DNA from: an uncultured Erysipelotrichaceae bacterium
Lineage (GTDB): Bacteria > Bacillota_I > Bacilli_A > Erysipelotrichales > Erysipelotrichaceae
NCBI GenBank assembly: GCA_902795525.1
Contig: CADBLN010000116.1
Location: forward strand, 1-13,168
Direction of reading: 5' to 3'
DNA: 13,168 nucleotides
Part shown: positions 1 to 4,825 of the stretch, in pieces
Numbering within the stretch: position 1 is the first letter of the stretch
Layout: every line of letters starts with the position of its first letter
The notes under the pieces: generated by a model
What the model saw: the letters and a program-made list of their open reading frames with translations, nothing else
Database searches by the model: none
What the model was told of the DNA's origin: nothing
Program-made: the position numbers and the translations under genes

Positions 1-7
1 GATAAAA

Positions 8-127
8 CTTGCAAGATCTCAATTCTTAAAAACTCCCATTTTATAAGGTTTTAAGTGATAGTCGCCATAAATACAAGCCAACCAATTTATATTAGTTTTA
101 TTTTCATTCATTTGGATCAACTCCTTT
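8..127 (-). repeat. Repeat copy C: rbgA-like 5' start fused to a conserved cassette end
   Basis: Bases 8-111 align without gaps to 1949-2052 (copy A), by hand count 89 of 104 identical. Bases 79-127 align to 973-1021 (copy B), 47 of 49 identical. Read on the minus strand it has two parts. Bases 127 to about 79 hold a ribosome binding site (AAAGGAG) and a start reading MNENKTNINW. Bases about 79 to 8 are a cassette-end sequence finishing in the palindrome CTTGCAAG. Because the cassette-end part is present again, the array must continue to the left of the window. The identification of the start as the 5' end of rbgA is inference. Confidence 0.8.
19..111 (-). pseudogene. Truncated rbgA-like start (copy C), 30-codon open frame
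   Basis: A 30-codon frame begins MNENKTNINW and ends KMGVFKN then TGA. It has a good ribosome binding site, GGAG nine bases before ATG, and an extended -10 promoter candidate just upstream. The first ten residues resemble the N-terminus of the ribosome-assembly GTPase RbgA, which in Firmicutes usually begins M...INWFPGHM. Here the frame leaves that pattern after the Trp and continues LACIY. Compared with copy A, the first eight codons differ partly at synonymous positions, as real coding sequence does. From codon nine on all differences change the amino acid. I therefore read it as a displaced 5' scrap of rbgA running into cassette DNA, not a selected small protein. A translated 30-residue peptide cannot be ruled out. 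Confidence 0.5.
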
Positions 128-133
128 TTTCTA

Positions 134-145
134 TACTATTATAGC
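134..145 (-). promoter_or_regulatory. Extended -10 promoter candidate before copy C
   Basis: On the minus strand the short gap between the unknown gene (stop at 149-151) and the repeat start reads TGCTATAATAG, a perfect TATAAT with the TGn extension. No convincing -35 box lies at the right distance. It could drive the rbgA-like start of copy C and whatever follows to the left of the window. Such a promoter at the exit end of a cassette would fit an element that restores expression of the gene it displaced; this last point is inference. Confidence 0.4.
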
Positions 146-148
146 AGA

Positions 149-763
149 TTAATTATTATTAATTTTTGATTCAATTTCTTTCATTCTATCAATATCAGTC
201 ATCTTTATAATTGTTTTATCATTATTATCATATCCTATAAAGAAACATATTAACTCATAACCTATTTTTCTTAATTCATTAGCTACTATATTAGCCTCCA
301 AAATATCATAATTAAAATTATCACTTATTTCTTGGTTATTGAAAGTATAATTAGCTAGTTGTTTTTTATATAATTCAGTTATTAAATTAACATCTAGTAT
401 ATCACTTGAATCAACATTTTTAAGTAAAATATTAATTTTATTTACAAACTCAGTTATATTCATAGAATTATCTAAGTGAATAATGTAATTTTCCTTTTTT
501 AATACATCTAACCATGAATCATAAAAATTTAAAAATTCATCTATGCTGGAGTTAGTATTTAATCGCTTATACTCTTCAATAGAATCTATATCTACTCTTC
601 CAACAGTAACTATATTATTTATATCTTTATATAACTCTACATTTGTAAAGTTTTCCTCAAAAGAAATATCATATCCATCATAATCACATGGTATAGTTAA
701 GATATCAAGTTTCTTTGAATTTTCATTTCTTCCTTTTGATTTAAAAAAATTAAATATTCCCAT
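149..763 (-). CDS. Hypothetical protein, cassette cargo, AT-rich
   Basis: I do not recognise this protein with certainty. From the preferred start it has about 204 residues, is rich in Asn, Asp, Ile and Lys, and has no signal peptide or membrane segment, so it is probably cytosolic. It opens MGIFNFFKSK, a short amphipathic start seen in many small Firmicute proteins of unknown role. The C-terminal part alternates hydrophobic and charged segments (LRKIGYELICFFIGYD), suggesting an alpha/beta fold. A longer start at 796 adds 11 residues but has no ribosome binding site; the ATG at 763 is preceded by a weak AAGAAG. It sits alone between repeat copies B and C, is visibly more AT-rich than the ribosomal genes, and looks like transferred cargo. 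An immunity or defence-related role is possible but unsupported. Confidence 0.7.
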   Translation of the reverse strand: MGIFNFFKSKGRNENSKKLDILTIPCDYDGYDISFEENFTNVELYKDINNIVTVGRVDIDSIEEYKRLNTNSSIDEFLNFYDSWLDVLKKENYIIHLDNSMNITEFVNKINILLKNVDSSDILDVNLITELYKKQLANYTFNNQEISDNFNYDILEANIVANELRKIGYELICFFIGYDNNDKTIIKMTDIDRMKEIESKINNN

Positions 764-796
764 TTTTTTACTTCTTTCTATAACTATATTTTTCAT

Positions 797-843
797 TGGT
801 CTTGACTAGATGTTCTCACCTTATCAATTCCTTAGTAATTTTT
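797..843 (-). repeat. Degraded cassette junction B' directly upstream of the unknown gene
   Basis: Bases 797-808 repeat exactly at 952-963 (TGGTCTTGACTA on the plus strand), inside the cassette end of copy B. On the minus strand the segment reads AAGGAATTGATAAGG, then TGAGAACATC, then the shared 12-mer. This parallels copy B (AAGGAGTTGACCC, later TGAAAACAATT, then the 12-mer) with the rbgA-like start codons deleted. I interpret it as an older, decayed junction. The 12-mer match is certain; the rest is a hand alignment. Confidence 0.45.
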
Positions 844-856
844 AGTAAAAATTACT
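834..856 (-). other. Perfect 10-bp hairpin upstream of the unknown gene
   Basis: AGTAATTTTT at 834-843 pairs perfectly with AAAAATTACT at 847-856 around a three-base loop. On the plus strand it is followed by a T-run, but no plus-strand gene lies before it. On the minus strand it is followed by AAGGAATTGA, not by T's, so it is a poor terminator for the genes here. A similar AT-only hairpin at 1891-1911 stands in the equivalent place before the methyltransferase, so it is probably a structural part of the cassettes. Confidence 0.6.
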
Positions 857-897
857 CTTTTTTACTTATTTTTATCAATTTTTAATATATTTTAACA

Positions 898-1021
898 TAA
901 ACATGCAAGATTTATTTTTGAGCTTTTCCTTGTATTATAAGGATTTAGAAATGGTCTTGACTAAATTGTTTTCAACCAGTTTATATTAGTTTTATTTTCA
1001 TTCATTTGGGTCAACTCCTTT
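898..1021 (-). repeat. Repeat copy B: rbgA-like start with a diverged cassette end
   Basis: Bases 973-1021 match copy C at 47 of 49 positions, covering the ribosome binding site and the start MNENKTNINW. Left of 973 the match fades, but an aligned pattern remains: TATTATAAGG and GATTTAG against TTTTATAAGG and TTTTAAG, and ATGCAAGAT at 903-911 against TTGCAAGAT in copies A and C. The junction is sharp just after TGGTTG on the minus strand. This copy therefore carries a different type of cassette end. Confidence 0.65.
961..1005 (-). pseudogene. Truncated rbgA-like start (copy B), 14 codons
   Basis: The frame reads MNENKTNINWLKTI then TAG. It starts 18 bases after the methyltransferase stop codon with a strong AAAGGAG site eight to nine bases before ATG. 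The first 11 codons are the same as copy C apart from one silent change (AAC for AAT). It is too short to be a working RbgA and is best read as a 5' scrap left at a cassette junction. Confidence 0.5.
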
Positions 1022-1023
1022 AT

Positions 1024-1824
1024 TTATCTCTCAATTATTGATAATATATGACCACTATATCCTATTAAATCTTCTCTTTCACATATAGATAAATGATAAT
1101 TAACAAACATCTTATATTCTTCATCATTCATATTATCAATTTCTTCTCTCATTACTCTACCAACACCATCAGTAGCTACATAACATAGTTTCTTAACATC
1201 AAATTTATTCATTAACTCTTTTACTTCACTAAAATATCTCATATTAAATATTAAATCTTCTGAGTTATTTGGTTTAAAATTAAGTGATACTTGCTTACCA
1301 TCACCATAGTTTTCATATATGTTTTTGCCTTGAAATCCCCATGTTAGCATGGTTAAATCAAATAATATAAATGCTATTAATATTTTACCATTTGGTTTAG
1401 TAACTCTTATAGCTTCTTTAATAGCTTGTTCTTCTTCATCTTTTTTAAACAAATGATAAAGAGGTCCCAAAACTAAAGTAATATCAAATGTATTATCTTC
1501 ATACATTGATAAATCCAATGCGTTTCCTTGAATAACATTAATATTCATATCTTCTTTTATTTTACTCTTCATTACATCAACATTAGCTTGAACTAATTCT
1601 AATGCATCAACTTGATATCCCTTGTTCGCATAATATAAAGAATATGCCCCAGTTCCAGCACCTACTTCAAGTAATCTATCACCTTGTTTTAAATATTTAT
1701 CAATATAATGTGTTGTTGTAATAAATTCTATATAGTGCATCTTATCACTTGTTAAGCGATCATCTTCTACATATCCGTCTTTATAAAAACAATCAAGTAC
1801 ATTATCTAAAAATCTTTCTTTCAT
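1024..1824 (-). CDS. Class I SAM-dependent methyltransferase, cassette cargo
   Basis: A complete 266-residue cytosolic enzyme that transfers a methyl group from S-adenosylmethionine; the substrate cannot be told from sequence. Motif I is EVGAGTGAYSL at about residues 53-63, followed by an acidic residue for ribose binding (ALEL, about 74-77), the GNALDLS segment near 100, and VLGPLYHL at about 118-125, a signature common in type-11-like small-molecule methyltransferases. A KPNGK loop follows at about 143-147. The start has only a weak ribosome binding site. The gene lies alone between repeat copies A and B in the same direction as lepB, is AT-rich, and appears to be transferred cargo. A resistance or detoxification role would fit cargo status but is not shown. 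It lacks an N-terminal RNA-binding domain, so an rRNA target is less likely. Confidence 0.85.
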   Translation of the reverse strand: MKERFLDNVLDCFYKDGYVEDDRLTSDKMHYIEFITTTHYIDKYLKQGDRLLEVGAGTGAYSLYYANKGYQVDALELVQANVDVMKSKIKEDMNINVIQGNALDLSMYEDNTFDITLVLGPLYHLFKKDEEEQAIKEAIRVTKPNGKILIAFILFDLTMLTWGFQGKNIYENYGDGKQVSLNFKPNNSEDLIFNMRYFSEVKELMNKFDVKKLCYVATDGVGRVMREEIDNMNDEEYKMFVNYHLSICEREDLIGYSGHILSIIER

Positions 1825-1856
1825 ACTTTCACTTTCTCACTATTGTTATAAAATGT

Positions 1857-1887
1857 GTCGGCATATTACAAGCCAGTACTCTAATTC
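1857..1887 (-). repeat. Degraded cassette junction A' upstream of the methyltransferase
   Basis: Bases 1857-1875 (GTCGGCATATTACAAGCCA, plus strand) resemble 61-80 in copy C (GTCGCCATAAATACAAGCCA) and 2002-2021 in copy A, with one gap and a few changes. On the minus strand it is preceded by AAGAGGAATTAGAG, comparable to the AAAGGAGTTGA of the intact junctions. I read it as a decayed earlier junction with the rbgA-like start lost. The similarity is short, so chance cannot be excluded. Confidence 0.4.
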
Positions 1888-1890
1888 CTC

Positions 1891-1911
1891 TTAAAAATGA
1901 GCAATTTTTAA
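1891..1911 (-). other. Perfect 8-bp AT-rich hairpin upstream of the methyltransferase
   Basis: TTAAAAAT at 1891-1898 pairs with ATTTTTAA at 1904-1911 around a five-base loop. It has no T-run after it in the minus direction. It matches in position and composition the hairpin at 834-856 in the next cassette, both followed on the minus strand by AAG, an optional AG, and GAATT. Confidence 0.55.
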
Positions 1912-1941
1912 TCTATTTTTTTCCTTTTTTGCTTCTTTTTT

Positions 1942-1947
1942 ATTATA
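1942..1947 (-). promoter_or_regulatory. Candidate -10 box for the methyltransferase cassette
   Basis: On the minus strand the cassette end of copy A is followed directly by a perfect TATAAT (bases 1947-1942). No good -35 hexamer is seen 16-18 bases upstream. It would give a leader of about 110 bases containing the 1891-1911 hairpin. Weak evidence, since TATAAT is common in such AT-rich DNA. Confidence 0.3.
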
Positions 1948-1948
1948 A

Positions 1949-2052
1949 CTTGCAAGATCTCATTTCTTAAAAATTCCCATTTTATAAGGGTTTAAGAGAT
2001 ATGCGACATAAATACAAGCCAACCAATTAATGTTTGTCTTTGTTTCTGTCAT
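1949..2052 (-). repeat. Repeat copy A: original lepB-rbgA junction fused to a cassette end
   Basis: This copy aligns over its full 104 bases with copy C (8-111) without gaps. Unlike copies B and C it lacks the AAAGGAGTTGA segment before the start: the ATG lies three bases after the lepB stop. That is what is expected if this is the native lepB-rbgA boundary, and B and C carry replacement starts brought by cassettes. The cassette-end part ends in CTTGCAAG. Confidence 0.8.
1960..2052 (-). pseudogene. rbgA: 5' remnant of rbgA (ylqF) interrupted by inserted DNA (copy A)
   Basis: The frame starts three bases after the lepB stop codon, the place where rbgA lies in many Firmicutes, and reads MTETKTNINW, like the N-terminus of RbgA before its FPGHM motif. 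It then continues LACIYVAYLL and stops at 30 residues, without the GTPase motifs. There is no strong ribosome binding site, so translation would rely on coupling to lepB. The remnant and copy C share 22 of 30 residues. In the first eight codons several differences are silent, while afterwards all differences change residues, which places the break near codons 9-11. The assignment to rbgA rests on location and ten residues, so it is likely rather than proven. Confidence 0.5.
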
Positions 2053-2055
2053 ATA

Positions 2056-2661
2056 TTATTTTTTATTTCCAAAAAACTGTAATGGATATAAGACAAATAT
2101 ACCTATACTTTGAATCTTCTCTTTCGAGAAAGCCCCATAGACCCTGGAATCAGCAGAGACTAATCTATTATCACCCATACAGAAATACTCATCTTCGCCT
2201 AAAACTATCGTGAAATCGTTCGTAAATAAGCCAGAAGAAGATATTTCCTTTTGATTCTTTACATATTCTTCATCTAGAAAGTCTTGACTCATCATTTCAC
2301 CATTGATGTATAGTTGGTCATTTTTAAATTCGATGCTATCACCTGGTAAACCAATGACCCTCTTGATTAAAAGCTTTTCCTTTTCACCAGAATCCAAGGA
2401 AACCACCACAATGTCAAACCTGTTAATTCCAGCAACATTTTTTTGAACAACACTGGAAAAACCAACATCACCATCGTTTACAGTCGGATACATGCTGGTT
2501 CCATCGACAATAACCGGTTTAAAAAAGAAAGTCTGAACAGCTAAGGCCACCAAAAAAGTTATCACTACTGTAATAATGATTTCCTTAATATCTTCCCATA
2601 GCATCATTAACCATAAAAGGTCTACAGCTACATAATCTTTCAATCTTTCCTTTAATGCCAT
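2056..2661 (-). CDS. lepB: Signal peptidase I
   Basis: Membrane serine protease of the S26 family that cleaves signal peptides from exported proteins on the outer face of the membrane. From the ATG at 2661 it has 201 residues. One membrane segment lies at about 27-47 (IKEIIITVVITFLVALAVQ), followed by the extracytoplasmic catalytic domain. The nucleophile Ser is in GTSMYPT (residue 56), the general-base Lys in LIKRVIGLPGD (residue 100), and the C-terminal conserved box is MGDNRLVSADSR (162-173). The start is set by GGGAG five bases before ATG; a TTG at 2679 in the same frame lies inside a terminator and is unlikely. It follows rplS, separated only by that terminator, and precedes the disrupted rbgA start. 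Confidence 0.95.
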   Translation of the reverse strand: MALKERLKDYVAVDLLWLMMLWEDIKEIIITVVITFLVALAVQTFFFKPVIVDGTSMYPTVNDGDVGFSSVVQKNVAGINRFDIVVVSLDSGEKEKLLIKRVIGLPGDSIEFKNDQLYINGEMMSQDFLDEEYVKNQKEISSSGLFTNDFTIVLGEDEYFCMGDNRLVSADSRVYGAFSKEKIQSIGIFVLYPLQFFGNKK

Positions 2662-2671
2662 TTCAACTCCC

Positions 2672-2698
2672 AAAAACAAGAGCTGGTTTCCCAGCTCT
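2672..2698 (-). terminator. Intrinsic terminator between rplS and lepB
   Basis: On the minus strand AGAGCTGG (2698-2691) and CCAGCTCT (2686-2679) form an 8-bp stem with a GAAA tetraloop, followed by TGTTTTT. It stands eight bases after the rplS stop and ten bases before the lepB ATG, so there is no room for a lepB promoter after it. lepB must rely on read-through or on a promoter inside rplS. Confidence 0.85.
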
Positions 2699-2705
2699 CG
2701 TTAAA

Positions 2706-3053
2706 TTAACGTTTTTCTTCAATTCTACTTGCTTTACCTGAACGTCCACGTAGATAGAATAGTTTTGCTCTTCTAACTTTACCAACACGTGATACTTCAA
2801 TTTTTTCGATAATTGGTGAGTTAACTGGGAATGTTCTTTCTACACCAATACCATTTGACATCTTACGTACTGTAAATGTTGCGCCAATGCCTCTACCATT
2901 TAAAGCGATAACTACACCTTCAAAAACCTGAATACGTGTTTTACCACCTTCTTGGATTTTTACGTGAACCTTTACAGTCATACCTGGACGAAGTTCAGGA
3001 ACATCAGTACGTAATTGACTCTTAGTAATTTCATCAACTAAATTCAATTTCAT
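2706..3053 (-). CDS. rplS: 50S ribosomal protein L19
   Basis: Ribosomal protein of the large subunit located at the subunit interface. The 115-residue length from the ATG at 3053 is the usual size of bL19. Typical segments are visible: ELRPGMTVKVHVKIQEGGK near 20-38, the conserved QVFEGVVIALNGRGIG at about 42-57, RKMSNGIGVERTFPVNSP, and the basic C-terminus KVRRAKLFYLRGRSGKASR. The start is set by AAAAGGAG seven bases upstream of ATG; an earlier in-frame ATG at 3086 would add 11 residues foreign to the family. It has its own promoter and structured leader, and is followed by a strong terminator, so it may be expressed as its own unit. Confidence 0.97.
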   Translation of the reverse strand: MKLNLVDEITKSQLRTDVPELRPGMTVKVHVKIQEGGKTRIQVFEGVVIALNGRGIGATFTVRKMSNGIGVERTFPVNSPIIEKIEVSRVGKVRRAKLFYLRGRSGKASRIEEKR

Positions 3054-3128
3054 CTTTTTCTCCTTTTCACCATGCCTGTGTATCAATAGTTCATGAACCT
3101 GACATCAGCGGAACTATCTCATTTACGC
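3054..3128 (-). promoter_or_regulatory. Structured rplS leader, L19-leader candidate
   Basis: The roughly 75-base stretch between the predicted transcription start and rplS can fold. ATAGTTC and GAACTAT (3117-3111 with 3092-3086, minus-strand reading) form a 7-bp stem enclosing a small CTGA/TCAG hairpin, and the palindrome GTTCATGAAC (3089-3098) offers a competing fold. A ribosomal protein leader in front of rplS is known in low-GC Gram-positives (the L19 leader family), where it is thought to mediate autoregulation. Membership is inferred from location and folding only. Confidence 0.45.
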
Positions 3129-3134
3129 TCAATT

Positions 3135-3163
3135 ATCTTAACATACAAATTATTTGGTTTCAA
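3135..3163 (-). promoter_or_regulatory. Sigma-A type promoter for rplS
   Basis: On the minus strand TTGAAA (3163-3158) is followed after 17 bases by TAAGAT (3140-3135), preceded by TGT as an extended -10. It lies in the gap after the nucleoside hydrolase and would start a transcript about 75 bases before rplS. Confidence 0.6.
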
Positions 3164-3171
3164 CCTTTATT

Positions 3172-4104
3172 TTAATTATATAGTTTTAAGCACTCCTCAA
3201 TAATATCCCAGAATTTATCAACATCAATATCAGTAGCAACATAAGCGTTTTCTTCTTTCTTTAAGAAACCAACCAAATCACAATTAGTTCTTCCATATGA
3301 TTGTTCACTTCTAATTTCTATATCTACATGACAATGTTGTAAAGTCAAAACTGATGGGTCAATTAGATAGGCAATAGTTACTGGATCATGCAATGGACCA
3401 CCTTCCCATTTAAAGGCTTCCTTTTGTGTTTTGTTGTAGAATTCCATCATTTCTTTGAATAAGTAACTAGCCTTATTCCCTATTTGATTCATCCGGTCAA
3501 TAACCTCTTGGTAGCATCTCACTTTTCTAGTGACATCTAAACCACACATTACAATAGGTCTGCCACACTCAAACACAATTTTAGCAGCTTCGCCATCAGC
3601 CAAAATATTGAATTCAGCTGCTGGAGTAACATTTCCTTGTCCAACACTGCCACCCATCAAAACTATTTGTTTGATCTTAGGAATAATGCGAGGTTCCAAA
3701 CGCATTGCTAAGGCAATGTTTGTCAATGGACCTGTTGGAACTAAAGTTATATCCCCTTCACTATTTAATAATGTTTTAATGATAAAGTTAACCGCATGAG
3801 TAGCTTCAGCTTTTTTAGTCAAAGGCTCAAACTGAGGACCATCCAAACCACTAGTGCCATGGATAAAGCCAGCATAACGTGGTTGCTGGACAAGCGGTCT
3901 AGTGCTACCTGCATAAACTGGAACATCTATGCCAACATGTTGACATACATTTAAGGCGTTTGTTACTGTTTTAGGCAATGATTGATTTCCCGCTACAACT
4001 GTTATGCCTAATAGCTCAATAGCAGGGTGTTTTCCTGCCATCAAAACCGCTACTGCATCATCATGACCAGGATCACAATCTAAAATAACCTTAATCTTTT
4101 CCAT
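3172..4104 (-). CDS. rihB: Nucleoside hydrolase, RihB-like (pyrimidine-preferring)
   Basis: Cytosolic calcium-dependent N-ribohydrolase that splits ribonucleosides into base and ribose, serving nucleoside salvage. The 310-residue protein follows E. coli RihB closely from end to end as I recall it. The metal-binding DCDPGHDDA lies at residues 9-17, HPAIELLGIT at 26-35, the loop HGTSGLDGP with His82 at 82-90, VPTGPLTNIALAM at 122-134, EFNILAD at 164-170, and the GGPLHDP motif with His239 and Asp240. All known catalytic positions are present. It overlaps the end of trmD by 14 bases, and a GAGGAG inside trmD precedes its ATG, so it is co-translated with trmD. A salvage enzyme here is out of place in this ribosome block. 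The substrate preference for pyrimidines is inferred from similarity. Confidence 0.9.
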   Translation of the reverse strand: MEKIKVILDCDPGHDDAVAVLMAGKHPAIELLGITVVAGNQSLPKTVTNALNVCQHVGIDVPVYAGSTRPLVQQPRYAGFIHGTSGLDGPQFEPLTKKAEATHAVNFIIKTLLNSEGDITLVPTGPLTNIALAMRLEPRIIPKIKQIVLMGGSVGQGNVTPAAEFNILADGEAAKIVFECGRPIVMCGLDVTRKVRCYQEVIDRMNQIGNKASYLFKEMMEFYNKTQKEAFKWEGGPLHDPVTIAYLIDPSVLTLQHCHVDIEIRSEQSYGRTNCDLVGFLKKEENAYVATDIDVDKFWDIIEECLKLYN

Positions 4105-4825
4105 TTTCTAACTCCTCTTTGATTTTTTCTAACATTTGTTGTTCTTCTGTTGTGAATTGGTGTCTTTCTAACAAATCTTTTCTATTCATATAGGTCTTTT
4201 TCAAACTCTCATACAGACGATATTTTCTGATGTTTTCATGGTGACCTGACAAAAGAACTTCAGGCACTTCCAATCCATCATAAACAACTGGTTTAGTGTA
4301 TTGAGGATATTCCAAAAGGTCATTTTCAAATGTTTCCTCAACTGTACTACCTTCAGCTATCACACCATCAACAAGCCTTACAATCGCATCTGTGATAACC
4401 ATTGAAGCTAGTTCCCCACCTGTCAAGATATAGTCACCAATCGACAGTTCTTCATCAACATAATTAGAGATTCTGGCATCATATCCTTCATAATGACCAC
4501 ATATCAAAATAATGTCATCTTCTTTTTTCAAGTTATGGGCTTTGCTTTGGTTGAATTGCTGACCTGATGGATTCATCAAAATGGTATGACTTTTTGAAGT
4601 TTTCACATCTTTCAGACAATCCAAAAGAGGCTGACACATCAAAACCATGCCACTGCCGCCACCAAAAGGATAATCATCAACGCGATTATGCTTATCACTG
4701 GTATAAGATCTAAAATCGACAACCTGAATATCGACAAGGTTTTTTAAACGAGCTTTTTTAATGATTGAAGTGTTCAGAAAACCATCAAACATTTCAGGAA
4801 AGATTGTTAGGATTGTTATTTTCAT
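4091..4825 (-). CDS. trmD: tRNA (guanine-37-N1) methyltransferase
   Basis: SPOUT-family enzyme that methylates G37 next to the anticodon using S-adenosylmethionine, preventing frameshifting. At 244 residues it has the normal length. Visible signatures are ILTIFPEMFDGFL at about 4-16, DYPFGGGSGMVL at about 51-62, and the trefoil-knot cofactor site, ICGHYEGYDARI followed by DEELSIGDYILTGGELA, at about 108-141. LLSGHHENI lies near 190. The ATG overlaps the rimM stop by four bases (ATGA), and its own end overlaps the nucleoside hydrolase, so rimM, trmD and the hydrolase form a translationally coupled trio. Confidence 0.97.
   Translation of the reverse strand: MKITILTIFPEMFDGFLNTSIIKKARLKNLVDIQVVDFRSYTSDKHNRVDDYPFGGGSGMVLMCQPLLDCLKDVKTSKSHTILMNPSGQQFNQSKAHNLKKEDDIILICGHYEGYDARISNYVDEELSIGDYILTGGELASMVITDAIVRLVDGVIAEGSTVEETFENDLLEYPQYTKPVVYDGLEVPEVLLSGHHENIRKYRLYESLKKTYMNRKDLLERHQFTTEEQQMLEKIKEELENGKD

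Noticed and set aside
834..856. Hairpin read as a plus-strand terminator
   Set aside because: It has a T-run in the plus direction, but there is no plus-strand gene before it. The matching hairpin in the neighbouring cassette suggests a cassette feature instead.
1821..1866. Short leader-peptide frame (MPTHFITIVRK) before the methyltransferase, as in drug-induced translational attenuation
   Set aside because: It has no ribosome binding site, no anti-Shine-Dalgarno hairpin covering the methyltransferase start is seen, and it lies on the degraded repeat.
1749..1970. Plus-strand open frame across the methyltransferase start and the gap
   Set aside because: It is antisense to a real gene, crosses two repeat features, is hydrophobic only because of AT-rich codons, and has no ribosome binding site.
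8..2052. CRISPR array
   Set aside because: The three repeats are about 100 bp, diverged, and 0.9-1.0 kb apart with genes between them.
1..2055. Insertion sequence or integron with a visible recombinase
   Set aside because: No transposase or integrase frame occurs in the window, no terminal inverted repeats bound the units, and no attC-like long imperfect palindrome was found. The mobilising enzyme, if any, is elsewhere.
3530..3799. Plus-strand open frame inside the nucleoside hydrolase gene
   Set aside because: Shadow of a well-supported gene on the other strand; no family features. The same applies to plus-strand frames at 6785-7021, 8602-8871, 9613-9855, 9833-10048 and 12055-12261.
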